Origin: Polytrichum commune
Lineage: Eukaryota; Streptophyta; Polytrichopsida; Polytrichales; Polytrichaceae
NCBI GenBank assembly: GCA_950295325.1
Contig: OX485803.1
Coordinates: forward strand, 70,511,554 to 70,575,553
Length of the DNA: 64,000 nucleotides
Direction: 5' to 3'
The notes under the pieces are model-generated. The model had not been told where the DNA came from. It ran no database searches and saw only the letters and a list, made by a program, of their open reading frames with translations. How positions within the stretch are numbered: the first letter of the stretch is position 1; the number at the start of each line of letters is the position of its first letter. This document shows, in pieces, positions 12,060 to 22,993 of the stretch. The position numbers and the translations under genes are program-made.

Positions 12060-12670
12060 TACATAGTAGCCAGGAGTTCATATCACGCACACCGTTATGA
12101 TATTTAGTGTCACATGCGTAATAGTGTCACTAACCCTATCTTGAGGTCTATGCTAGGTTACACTGATGATTTAAAACTTCATCATAAATGTCGCCTCATG
12201 ACACTTGGTGTTCAAGTGCACTTACTAATATCTTGGATGAGTATGTTCAATACTATTGTGAGGTGCATGCCAATGTTAACAATGGTTTACAAGTTGATTA
12301 AAGTGTACACAAACGACAATTGCCATTAGTATGCTCAAAAATATATCTTCCTCTTGCATACTAAAATGTAAACACATGACACTTGCCATTAGTGCGCTCA
12401 AAATATCTTCCCCTTACATACTAAAATGCAAGACTATCACCTAAAGTATTCCAATGTGCTACTCTACATGTCATAATATACAAAAATTTACTTATGTTGA
12501 TAAATGAAATCATATTGGCAATTGGCGGGTGTGACACTTTGAGACCTATAAGCATCTAGTTTAGGCCCTTCGCAAATAGTGTACGTGACACTAAATACCA
12601 TAAATGATGTAGTGGTCATAGATTCAGCCTAATTTTACATACATGCTAGTGTCACGCACGGATCATTGTC
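12060..12670. repeat. Palindromic region rich in CACTAAATA / TAGTGTCAC motifs
   Basis: ATATTTAGTGTCACATGCGT near 12098 faces AGTGTACGTGACACTAAATA near 12576. Further TAGTGTCAC motifs appear at about 12121 and 12649. The arrangement resembles the terminal and subterminal repeats of a decayed CACTA-type element, but clean ends were not found. Confidence 0.5.
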
Positions 12671-13339
12671 TTACGATACTTGGTCTTACATAACAAGAAG
12701 ACCACACTCAACAATGTTATGTTTATTCTCAACTCCACATTGCATCTAACATAGTAAAACTCATAATAATTGATTGATGAATGGTATAAATTGCCTCAAT
12801 TTGATAAGAAACCTAAAGTTTAAGGTTTAAGGTTAATCTCATCAATTTTTTGGGGAATTTTAACGAGCTTTACAAATTTTGGTTATCAATGGATTTCTTT
12901 ATAGTATGACATATGATGAAATGTGATAAAAAATTATGGAACAAGTTGTTATTGCGTCTATCCACTTAAGATCTAAATTGTGTTGGATTGTGTTGGATTA
13001 TGCTTTGCAACGTTCATTGTAGCCATTATTATCCGTTTTCCAACAAGTACCACAAAATCTACTGAACCAATATAGGTACCCATGGCTTCCAAACACACGT
13101 AGTTATTGTACTATGGCAAGCATACCTCTTTTTCATCATGTGAAAAATTTGCCATTGTTTCTAATAGTTTATAGTGAGTTTAACTTATAGTTTTGATATA
13201 TTTATTAGTTTTTTTTAATCAAAATTAATGTCAACAACCTCAAAGTAGATTGAGATGAACCAACTAAAACTTACTAAGGTGTGCAAGTGTTATTTGATTA
13301 CTTTTCTAAATTGGACACCTATATTTGCTTGGTGTGTGA

Positions 13340-13650
13340 TTTAGTGAGGATCAAAGAACAAACACTAGAAAGACACATGTATCAAAAGAGATTGGACCAT
13401 GTCTTCAAATTTATTACCTACTCCACACTCAGGAGGGAATACAATTGAGAGCAATTGTGTACTCAATTTAGGAATCAACTAACATGCAAATATGATAAGC
13501 ACAACTAAACCAAGAGAAGTTTGTATTTCAATGCGATTTTTGTTACGACTTCATCTAGGTTTGCTAATGCAACACACGTTTCATTGTGCAAATCTATCTA
13601 GTAGAAGTTGGAGAATATGAAAATCAAACCGAATAATGCTTACGTTTTGA
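13340..13650. repeat. Dispersed repeat family A, copy 2
   Basis: It is colinear with 4470-4965, sharing GATCAAAGAACAAACAC, AAAAGAGATTGGACCATG, AATCAACTAACATG and GAAGTTGGAGAATATGAAAA. It is shorter and more diverged in the middle. Confidence 0.7.
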
Positions 13651-13989
13651 CGTCTCATCCATCCATGTTAAAAGCTTGCCTCAAATGGTGGTATGTGGCG
13701 TGCCTGTGCGATTTGGCATCTTCATGCTAATTTCTTTATTTTTTATTTTTTGGAAGGCGTTCTAAGTTATGAAACAAAGGTACAGACTCAAAGCACCCCA
13801 GTTTGAATATATCCAGGTTACGGATGTCGACCGAGATGCTGGGAACTTTTCAGGACCTGGTTTACGCATGTGGTTGGGGATCTGGATTGGGGCCTGGCCT
13901 CCTTCTTCTCCCCAAAAGCTTCTGTGGCTATGGCGGGACACACGGCACCCACACAGAAGTAAGTCACCCATTTTTATTTTTTCCGAAAC

Positions 13990-14900
13990 ATCTGTCGCTG
14001 ATAGCCTCTAGAAGTTCAAGTCTTTGCATGATCTGTTCACGTTTGCATCTAAGAATCTTCCACCGATGTTCTGATTTGTTTTTTTGGTGAGTTTTGGATT
14101 GCTGTTTTCCTTTGGTTAAAAGGAGTTGTTGCAATTTGTGAGTCCGGAGACTCACTCAGGTGATTTATGGTTCTTGTATCCCTTATAAATTCTTATCTTT
14201 TTCTAACCATTTTTTGAACAAAAAAAGCTTTTTCTTTGCTTTGCTTTGCATTGCTGTTCTCCTTTAGTTTGATGCATCCATGATTTTTGGGCCATGGTCC
14301 ATCCATCGCAAGGAACGGGGAGAACCGATCGCTAGTTACAGATGAACCGGTTGAGTTTGGGCAATAACCGGTTCAAGTTGAAGATTTCAGGACAATTACC
14401 CATCATTTTAGAGGACTCTTTGCACATATCTTAAATTATTAAAGAAAAAACGGAAGATCACAACATGTAACTGGTCGGATTTGGATACAATAGGATTTTG
14501 ACCGATTATGTCCAATAATCTCCCTGAGACTAGTTCATCGTCTTCAGAAACGCAGGTCTTGCATGATCACATCATCACCCTTGCATCTGCAGTGATTTTC
14601 TACCCATTTTTCTGTCTTGGCAATTCAAGTACTCCGGATCGCTCTGGTTGATGATTTTCTTCATTTAGAAGCACTTCAAATTTCTCAGGCGTAGCAATTT
14701 GTGGGCTATTCATTCATCGCCTCCGGAGATGTAAGTGGGTCTTGCATTATCCTCTTACCTTTACATCTATGATTTTCTACCAATATTCCGATTTGTGTAT
14801 TGGTTCTGGATTTTAATGCTGTTTTGCTTTGGGTGGGTGCAATCCTCAGTTGTTGTATTTTGTGGCCCACCAATTGCCTCCGCCAACGCAGGTCTAGCAG
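13990..14900. repeat. Degenerate repeated block upstream of the ArfGAP gene
   Basis: A block of roughly 130 bp at about 14015-14115 recurs at about 14730-14850 and more weakly at 14550-14640. It runs from CTTGCAT... through ATTCCGATTTGTGTATTGG to TGCTGTTTTGCTTTGG. An open frame at 13769-13960 ends at a GTAAGT donor-like site and could be a distal leader exon, but no transcript connection can be shown. Confidence 0.5.
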
Positions 14901-15624
14901 GAGTTAAGGATCTCTTATATCAGTGTTTGTAGGCTCTTAACTTGCTTTGGATTTGCCCTCTTTTGTTATTTTGCCACTAGTCGCAGGTAATCCATTAGTT
15001 TCATGCAATTTTTTGGCTTCTCTTCTAATTCAATGCAAACCATTTTCGTGAAGGATTTCAACGCGGTCCCCACTCCATGAACCTGGGGTGGGTTTAACGG
15101 GGTTTCCTGGTTTATAAGAGTTATTTCTGTGTAACTTTGATCTGATGGAGCCTTCCTTTGGCTGTTGTGCAGAAGCATTGAATCCTTGTAGCTGTTTTGG
15201 TTCATTCAATTCCTTATCTTTTCGAAGCTCACATGTGGCATTGCTGAGACGATTTATCCTACCTCGCCAAAGAATTTTTAGCAGAGGCTCTATTTACATT
15301 GGACGAGACTTGATCACATAAAGGATCAGAGGTGAGGGTTTAGTGTAATTGGTGAAGATAGATTGCCATTGTTGGAGCTGATGGTAACAAGAGGAAATTA
15401 AGGAAAATGTTGTGTCGGTTGTCACTGAAGGCTCAATGTACCGTTGGGGTTAAACCCTGGAGCCTGATTTGGGCCTCTCACACATGCGGTATTTTGATGG
15501 TGTACGACGTGAATTTATACTCTGATGGGACTAATTACGATAACTTGTTGCCTTGGAAGGTTACACTTCTTGACACCCACACAGTAACACGGCAAGAAAT
15601 TGATCGAGATTTTGTATCCTCCAC

Positions 15625-15632
15625 TATAAATA
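15625..15632 (+). promoter_or_regulatory. TATA box of the ArfGAP-C2 gene
   Basis: TATAAATA lies 167 bp before the start codon at 15799. It would place transcription start near 15660 and give a short intron-free leader. It is the best core-promoter match close to this gene. Confidence 0.6.
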
Positions 15633-15798
15633 GACTATACTCTATCAGTATGAAACCGTTAAAAAATGTTTTGGGATAAACCTTTCGTCATGTGAAGTAC
15701 AGCTGTTGAATTTTTCCAAAACCTGTCCTGTCACAGATTTACTCTTCACAGGAGTGACAAGACATTTATCTTAGAAATTGTCTACGAAGAAGGAAGCA

Positions 15799-18700
15799 AT
15801 GAGCAGCCTCAAGCGGCTATTGCAGCAACCGGACAACCGAGTTTGTGCCGACTGTGGGGCACCAGACCCAAAATGGGCGTAAGATTTCTCTGCACTTTCT
15901 CACTCTAAATGTTTAGGTATATGAAAGTAGATGAAGTGGGGAAATGCTGTTTTATGCATGCTGTAGGCAGATGAGGTAGGTCCGCTTGGGCATGTGCCTA
16001 AATTCATTTCCCACATCATCTTTTAAAAGGTTCCAATCATTCACATGATGACATGTGGTGCTATTTTTGGCCAAAAGCAATCAATTTACTCTTCATCTGA
16101 CATGCATATAAGGTAGACGTGTCTTATTCGGATACTTTTCTCTCTGCACCCACTTCTCATAGGATATGAAACTTGGGAGATGATTAGCATATCCATATCG
16201 TGTCTGTGGCAATTTGCCTCACAATTTTCGGAGCTCATATGAATTTCTTATTTACTATCAAAGTGAACATCCTCATGCTTATTAAGTTGTCACATAGGTC
16301 CCCCAATCATGTTGACTATTGAGTCTAGAATGGCTAGCATATTTTAAGCACGTAGTCCAATCTAATTGATCACGTACCACTCAAATATAGGTGTCCAGAT
16401 TACTTCTATGTTTAATTTATGGTAGAGGCCCTGAGATTTTACATGTCCAGTTATCATCTGCAGCACGGTTGAACTGTTGGCTTGGAAAGAATCTCTCTTA
16501 CTGAATTTCACGGTCGACATTGACATGCAGATCAACGACCATTGGAGTATTCATATGTTCGAAGTGTTGCGGCGTCCACCGCAGCCTTGGTGTGCACATC
16601 TCGAGAGTAAATCATTTTTTCATCAGCTTTCATTCAGCTTGTGATGATTTCTGCTGTGATTTAATGAGATGCAACTCAATAAAACTTAGTACTCCAATGC
16701 GTTGAGAAAGGTGTGCATCCAATTCAGAGAGTCCAATCCTGCCTGAAATTAAAACTTTCCATGTGATCTGGATGTATGAAGGGAGAGTGTTTGTTGTGTC
16801 TTGACTCTGGATAATTGGACTACTGCCTCAGGTGGCCTCTGTGACTTTGGATGAATGGCCGGAAGAGCAAGTTGAAGTCATGGAGGCAATTGGTGGCAAT
16901 GCATCAGCAAATGCAGTCTATGAAGCATGCATACCCTCTGGAACCAGGAAACTCAATGCAAATTCATCTTTTGAAGCACGCTCTGACTATATAAGGTAAA
17001 ACCCTAGTCTGTTGTTCACAGTTTCGAGTCATCAATGGTGTAGTTGCCCTCATTCCACTGACTTATGTTTTTGGAAGATAATTTCTTCTACAAATGTTGT
17101 GATGTTACTCTGCTCGAACACAGATTGATCATCAGAGTTCGATCCTTCAACTCCATGAAGTTGAAAGTAGTTGGTCCCTTATGATGGTCCATTACTTGTT
17201 GTGGATACAGTATCAATAAGCAATGGTGCATGCTCGGAGGTGGCGCTCGAATTTGAATGAAGAGCAGTAACCTGTTTCTGTTCATCGAGAGCCAAACTCA
17301 TTTTTAGGACCATTTTGACATTTTGACCCTCAATGGAACCGATGTAGAATGTTTGTCGTCCAAACCTCCACACTATACTACCTCCAAATGCACTGAAAAC
17401 TTACAGAACATGGAAGGTGTTGTATGCAAATCAACCAACTCCCGACCCAAAGCCATGTTGAATTAGAGGATAACTCTATTGTATGACGATCAACTCCTCA
17501 TGAAACTCACACAAAATACATACATGGATGGATTTGTGTAGGCGGAAGTATGAGGACCAGGAGTTTCTGAAACCGACATTAAAGATCAAATCAGTTTCTC
17601 GCTCGCGGTCATCTTCCCGGATGCAAGTGGACAGCGAACCGGTGCACAGTACAAGCAACGATTCTCCTTCGCGTTCATCTGGTCACATGCAAGTGGAATA
17701 TAATCCAGTGCGCACTATGAGATCTATTTCTTCAATCAGCAGGAACAGCAATGCAGTTCCCAGATCAAACAACAACAGTGCATCAATTAGCAGAGAGAGC
17801 AATGCGGTCAGCCACAGCCTAAAAAGTGAGGCTCCATCTGGTGACAATTTGAGTTTCAAGAGTACTTCTTCACTATCGTCTGTAAGTCGCCAAAGTGGTG
17901 CCTCATTATCTCGCACCAATTCCAACTCGAGCACGGTACTTAAACCCTAACCTCCTTCCATGCAAAACTAACGTTTGTGTATCCAATGTTTACAGAGGGT
18001 TAGGTAGTGTTTGTATCAAATGTCATTTACCATTGTCTTGAAAGTTATAATGCTGAGTGTGAGACTTTAGTAACAACTGGCAGGATATCATGCTGTCACA
18101 TGTGATGTTATGCATTGTATATATAGTAATCCACTAAATAGTCCTATCAGTGTGGGTGGAGAACCAATGCGGAAATAATGAATGTGGGCCACTGTAATTG
18201 TCTAGTCAGGGTGGAAATAACATGGTCCCAATACCCTGGGTCTTCCCTTAAGTCTTCCTGGAGACTTCCTCAACACCTTGAGTATTAGATCAAGGACACA
18301 AGTAGCATAAAATAAAGTAGTCACTCACGCTATAAACTAGTGATTTGGCATGGGTTGAAAATTAACGTGGGTTCTATTGAAATATTGTGACTATTCAGTG
18401 TAGTTCCTTTATGATTGACTTCTACAATCAACCATGTAATGTGGGTTTTCAGTTTTCACAGGAAACATTTCATTGTGAATGTGGCTTTTGACTTGGTATA
18501 TTGTAGGCTGCAAAAGTGGAGTTTTTGGGAACTCTGAAGGTTAAAATTGTGAGAGGAATAAGCTTGGCTGTCCGTGATCTGCTATCCAGTGACCCATACG
18601 TTGTGGCTACCCTTGGAGCTCAGGTATATAATATTAATGTAGTGTCTCATAGGCTTCACTTCTTTGTTTTTGGGATTTATAATATTATAACATATTTTTA

Positions 18701-19819
18701 CATAGTACTCATGTTGGACGAGTTTTCTAAACAATTTTTGGACGATGTCTCTACATAGATATCAGATATAAGTACCATTTTTCTTCCTTCTGTCAAATCT
18801 GAACAAGTGGATTTTGTGTGCTATGCAGTCTGCACAAACTCGAGTGATAAACAGGAACTTGAACCCAGTATGGAATGAAGAGCTAACACTTTCAGTTCCA
18901 AGCCCCCCTCAGCCACTGAAAGTAGTAAGTGCAATTGACACTATTAGGATATCCTTTCATTCTGCTTAGTAAACTGAAGTGAAGCTCATATTTGTATGCA
19001 GAAATTTATTCCCATTTTAAAGTATTGATGTGTGTAGAGTGTCGGACATCATTTCTTGTTGATCTTAACAATGGTTATGAGCTATAAGTCAAGGAAGCCA
19101 AATGTGGAGCCTCTATTCATTCTTTTTGATGAATACATTTTTGACATAGATTCACAGAGACCTATCCATTAAGTCCTTGTGTTCAGTCAATGTCTGGTAA
19201 CTTTGTCTGTAAACCTCATCCTCTGACTTTAAGAGCATACGTTTTACTGTTTGATGATTGTTTATGTTTCTCTTGCTTGCAAACAATCCACACAATTAGG
19301 TTCTTTGACAACTCTTCATTTTGTAGATCACTTGAGGTAATCATGAATTGGTCTGTAGCAGTATTTTGAAGCTGGGCAACTGTAAAACCCAGTTTCTGCT
19401 ACTGGGGCGTTGCTAGTGCCTGTTTTGTTTCAGGCATTTTTAACTAGGAGGGATTGCAATGTGCTGGCATCATTCTGGATTGTTTGAAAGTCTTTGATGG
19501 TTGATGACATGTTAAAACTTTCTCTCTTGTGCAGCAAGTATTCGACAAGGATGTATTTTCAGCTGATGATTCAATGGGGGAAGCAGAAGTGGATCTCAAC
19601 CCTCTCATATTGGCTGCACAGATGCACGAAGGAATGTTTGAAGAGTTTGGGTGTGAGCAAATTGGCAGATGGCTGTCAACAAGTGACAATGCGCTCATCG
19701 AGGACAGCAACATTGAGGTGATTGATGGCCTAATCAAACAGGATGTGCATTTGAAACTTCAAAATGTTGAAAGGGGGGAGTTGGAAGTTTCTCTTGAATG
19801 GGTTCCTCTCTCTCAATAA
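15799..19819 (+). CDS. AGD12-like: ArfGAP and C2 domain protein (AGD12/ZAC type)
   Basis: Seven exons: 15799-15878, 16531-16606, 16832-16995, 17542-17935, 18507-18623, 18829-18924 and 19535-19819, with GT-AG borders, giving 403 residues. Residues 1-120 form the ArfGAP zinc finger: C16, C19, C36 and C39 in exact CX2CX16CX2C spacing, then the catalytic Arg at 44 (CCGVHRSLGVH). Residues about 120-238 are a Ser-rich, low-complexity linker. The C-terminal 165 residues are a C2 domain (EFLGTLKVKIVRG, SSDPYVVATLG, NLNPVWNEELTLSVP, VFDKDVFSADDSMGEAEVD) ending in the family's LQNVERGELEV...EWVPLSQ. Such proteins stimulate GTP hydrolysis by Arf GTPases and bind phosphoinositides through the C2 domain in plant vesicle traffic. 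Arabidopsis AGD12 is shorter, mainly because of its linker. A good alternative donor (GTAAGT) at 17882 would remove 18 linker residues in frame. Confidence 0.95.
15950..16400. repeat. Dispersed repeat family B in ArfGAP intron 1
   Basis: It shares TCATAGGTCCCCCAAT-like, TGTTGACTATTGAG and AGCACGTAGTCCAATC blocks with 5960-6120. It also matches 55060-55400 through AGGATATGAAAC, GAGCTCATATGAAT and ATCAAAGTGAA-like stretches. It is the longest of the three copies here and fills most of intron 1. Confidence 0.65.
17232..17476. mobile_element. Foldback MITE family C, partial copy in ArfGAP intron 3
   Basis: The right half is preserved: GAGCCAAACTCATTTTTAGG, then CCAAACCTCCACAC, AAAACTTACAGAACATGGAA, CAACCAACTCCCGACCCAAA, and the terminus GGATAACTC. 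The left arm is eroded or missing. The intact relatives are at 20898-21264 and 56999-57285. Confidence 0.75.
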
Positions 19820-20897
19820 GACATCCAACGCAGGAATGTAATAATATCAGAGTTAGCAGTACCTTTCTGTTTTGGTGGCCATTGCAAACGATACAAAGCC
19901 TTTGTTTGGTAAATTTTTGAGGTCCACATCTTAATTACTGGACTTATCCATACTTTTTCAAGGTTTCTGCAGACTGCATGTAAATTATAGAGGTAAGAGC
20001 AAGGAAGCTCCTATGGCTCTTCATAGGTCACTGCAATGACCTTGTGAAAGATGTCAAAGAACTGCTTTACCCACAGCTATTAGAGGTCATCAAGCAGTGA
20101 CCAAAAGTTGTTTAATTCCAACCCACTGAAAGCGTGTATTTGTAAATTGAAGGGTCCACATTGAGATTGTGTAGTCTGCAATGCAAGTCTTGTTATGACC
20201 CGGACTTTTCTTATGGACTGGTCAATGACTGGATACCAGAAGTAGTTCAGATTTTTTGGGTGCGAATGCAGGGAAAATGCATTTATTTCTTTGTTGAAAT
20301 GATAGAAGTTGGTGTGTTCGAAGGTCATCATCATGCTATAACAAATCCTGTACCAAATCTACTGGTGATCAACCATGTGGACCCCTGCATTTCTTTTGAA
20401 ACACTTATTATGAGATGGTACAAGGCTTCGCCTCTGTTAGAATACAAAAGTATCCTGGATGGACATGCAGATGGACGTGGAAGAGTTTTATTTGAATAGT
20501 CATGGGTGATACATTTGCATATGAATGACTACAATGATCCATGACATTGTTCATCTGATTTTGATTGTCATGTGTATAATTTCTTTGGATCATTCCCTTT
20601 CTAAGGGTACCAGTACATGAGTCAGCTAAGTCTTACAACAGGAATTAGGTATAGAATTTATGTTTTCTTCTAAAAGGTTGTCTTGATGCTTGTGATGAAG
20701 TGCCTACTTCACTCAATCCAACTAATTACAACAAGGATAAATGAAATTCACAGCATGGGACTTCAAGAGATTTTGAAGAATCGCCTTTGTCTTCCCTTAA
20801 TCAACTAGAAATGGGAGGCTTGACATAGAAATGTAATGCTTCCTACACATGACTACAATAAGCTTTGTGCTTCATAGCATTTGAATGGCATGTAATG

Positions 20898-21264
20898 GAG
20901 TTGTCTTTAATTCAACTGGTGGTTTGGTTGGGCGTTGGTTGTCTTGCATACAAAACTTCCCATGTTTGGTAACTTTTGGCGCATGTTTGTAGTCAATGTG
21001 GAGGTTTCAACTAGTGTGAGTGGTATCGTTTTTTTTTGAACGAAGAACATTCTAAATCGGTTCATTGCGGGCCAAACTCATTGTAGCACCTCTTGGCATA
21101 CCAAAAATGAGTTTGGTCCTCTATGAACCAATAGAAACCTCTTTGTTCTAACCCGCACACCAACATCAAGCATGCATCGAAAACTTACCAAACATTAAAA
21201 AAAAAATTGTATGTGAAACACCCAACGCCCAACCAAAGCTCCAGTTTGGAGTAAAGGATAACTC
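20898..21264. mobile_element. Foldback MITE family C, copy 2
   Basis: The 367-bp element folds on itself. The ends GAGTTGTCTTTAATTCAACT and (reverse complement) GAGTTATCCTTTACTCCAAA are followed by GGTTGGGCGTTGG-like sequence, then by AACTTCCCATGTTTGGTAA pairing with TTACCAAACATT. The centre carries CCAAACTCATT facing AATGAGTTTGG. It is non-coding. Confidence 0.85.
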
Positions 21265-21659
21265 TATCATGTGTGGCAGCTTCGTCGTAATGTGCAAATT
21301 CAATGTGCATAAAATAGAAACACCACATAGAGTTCGTGCCCTGTAACGTAAAGAAAACATCACTTTCCCATCAAATTTGCACAAGGATTGACTTGCAACA
21401 CTGAAACTTGTTTTTTACATCCCTATTTGTGCCCTCTCCCTACAAGGTCAGTTTCATTCTGACCCAGTCTTACTGGCTGGAGGACCCATTCTGGTTCTCA
21501 CACCCAATGCAGTTTCCCTGAGAAATAAAGCCTCGTCACAAAGGTTGGCCTACTCAACCAAAGATCTGGTAACACACTGCTCGGTGCTGAAATCCTTCAA
21601 ACTGCAGTGGACTTGGATACATAACTAACATTATTCAGGTGGAGGCCACACTTGTTTGA

Positions 21660-21960
21660 AAATGCCGGTTTCGAAATGGAGTCTGGTAGGTGAAGGTAAA
21701 TGAATTTTGGCCTTGGCATGTGCCTAACTTCAAGGCGCTTGGTTCCGAGGTTGGCCCCTCTTTTTCGGGGTAGAAATGTCAGATTTCAACTCCGGTCCAA
21801 GACGGCGGTTTTGTAAGGCTTAAAGTGACCGTTTTCGATAGGAATTGGAAATGGACGGGTTGAAGCTATGAAAGAAAAATTCAGCCTCCTTGAAGTTAGG
21901 CACATGTCAAGACCAAGATTCTCTTACCTTGGCTTAACTCTGTTTCGAAATTGGCGTTTT
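21660..21960. repeat. Inverted repeat with arms of about 75 bp
   Basis: GGCATGTGCCTAACTTCAAGG (21715-21735) pairs with CCTTGAAGTTAGGCACATG (21889-21907). Outward, TTTCGAAATGGAGT near 21669 pairs with ACTCTGTTTCGAAAT near 21938. The loop is about 150 bp and non-coding. It is probably a short foldback element; its ends are not defined. Confidence 0.7.
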
Positions 21961-22993
21961 CGAATGTGTGTGCCCTCCCCCTTAGCTCTACACCTAGTTT
22001 TTATTGGTAGGAATCCACTAGAGATTCTTCGTCACAAAGCTACCAAGCAATTGTGGTTTGTGGGACAAACATGTAGAAGCACCACCTACCCTAGCTGGTT
22101 GTCTTCCAACATGTTGGAGATTAGGTGGGGTTTGACAACTAAGATAGGAGCACCTTAAACCAAGATATCGCTCAAAACTCATACTCTCAATATCTTGCTT
22201 AATATGTACATGTTGATTTTGAAAATGTTGAAGATGTGAACATCAAGACCCCCTAACGGTTTTAGGTGACAACACAATTTTCACTTCAAATTTTTTTTTC
22301 TTAATTCAAAGTTTGAAGGAAAAACCATAAAACCATAAAACCATAAATATATATATAATTGCAATACATATGGTCTCTTTTTTTCCTACATAATAATATA
22401 AAAAAAAAGGTTCATACAACTACCACATATATGCCAAATACCCTAAGTATTTGGTTTAAGGTTCTCATACCTTACAGTAGAAGGTAGCAGGGAGAGCCCA
22501 AGTTGTTATATTCATTTGTGTAAAATCATAAACTTGAAAGAAATCTTTATCTCTAAACACATCATGGGGCTTACAAACTTGGGTCGGGCCATGCCACATG
22601 GCCCACATCTACCAAATTAGTCTCATGTAATCAGTGTCTAATCCACTTGAATAAGTAAATCCAGAGCCCATACCTCCCCATAAGTGCCAACTTAAGCCCT
22701 GCACGATGCTGAGATGCTCACTAATTAACCAAAGCCCTCAAAACAATGTTCAAGATCGACGTCTTCAATGCCCTTCAAACATGATTTGGCCTTTCAAAAT
22801 ATACCTCTCTCAAAATAGCCCTTCAAAACGCAACCCCAAATTGAAAATGAAGACATCACTTCAAGTCTTCAATATAATCTACCCACCACAAGATCCAACA
22901 AGCGTAGGGCACATTGTCACTCCAAGAAGTGGTGTTCGATGGTTGATTCTTCATTCTTCACATTGTACATGAAACATGCACCATATAATTCAT

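Larger units (their letters stand above)
8953..13760. other. Repeat-rich intergenic region
   Basis: No gene is supported over this 4.8 kb. It contains a terminal-inverted-repeat element (9539-10265), a Tourist-type MITE (11032-11558), a stretch with repeated TAGTGTCAC/CACTAAATA motifs (12060-12670) and a second copy of dispersed family A (13340-13650). The open frames are short and lack recognisable motifs. Confidence 0.6.
19820..22993. other. Intergenic region after the ArfGAP gene
   Basis: The 3' untranslated region of the ArfGAP gene lies at the start. The rest holds a foldback MITE (20898-21264), an inverted repeat (21660-21960) and AT-rich sequence with short A/T runs around 22290-22400. 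A 112-codon frame at 20161-20499 has no recognisable motif and is not called a gene. Confidence 0.6.

Noticed and set aside
13769-14011. Frame ending at a donor-like GTAAGT, possibly a distal first exon of the ArfGAP gene
   Set aside because: The ArfGAP gene has a good TATA box 167 bp before its ATG and a complete N-terminus, so a distal coding exon is not needed.
15407-15679. 90-codon plus-strand frame just before the ArfGAP gene
   Set aside because: It spans the TATA box of that gene and has no recognisable motif.
20161-20499. 112-codon frame after the ArfGAP gene
   Set aside because: No motif, no splice or promoter support, and typical downstream sequence.
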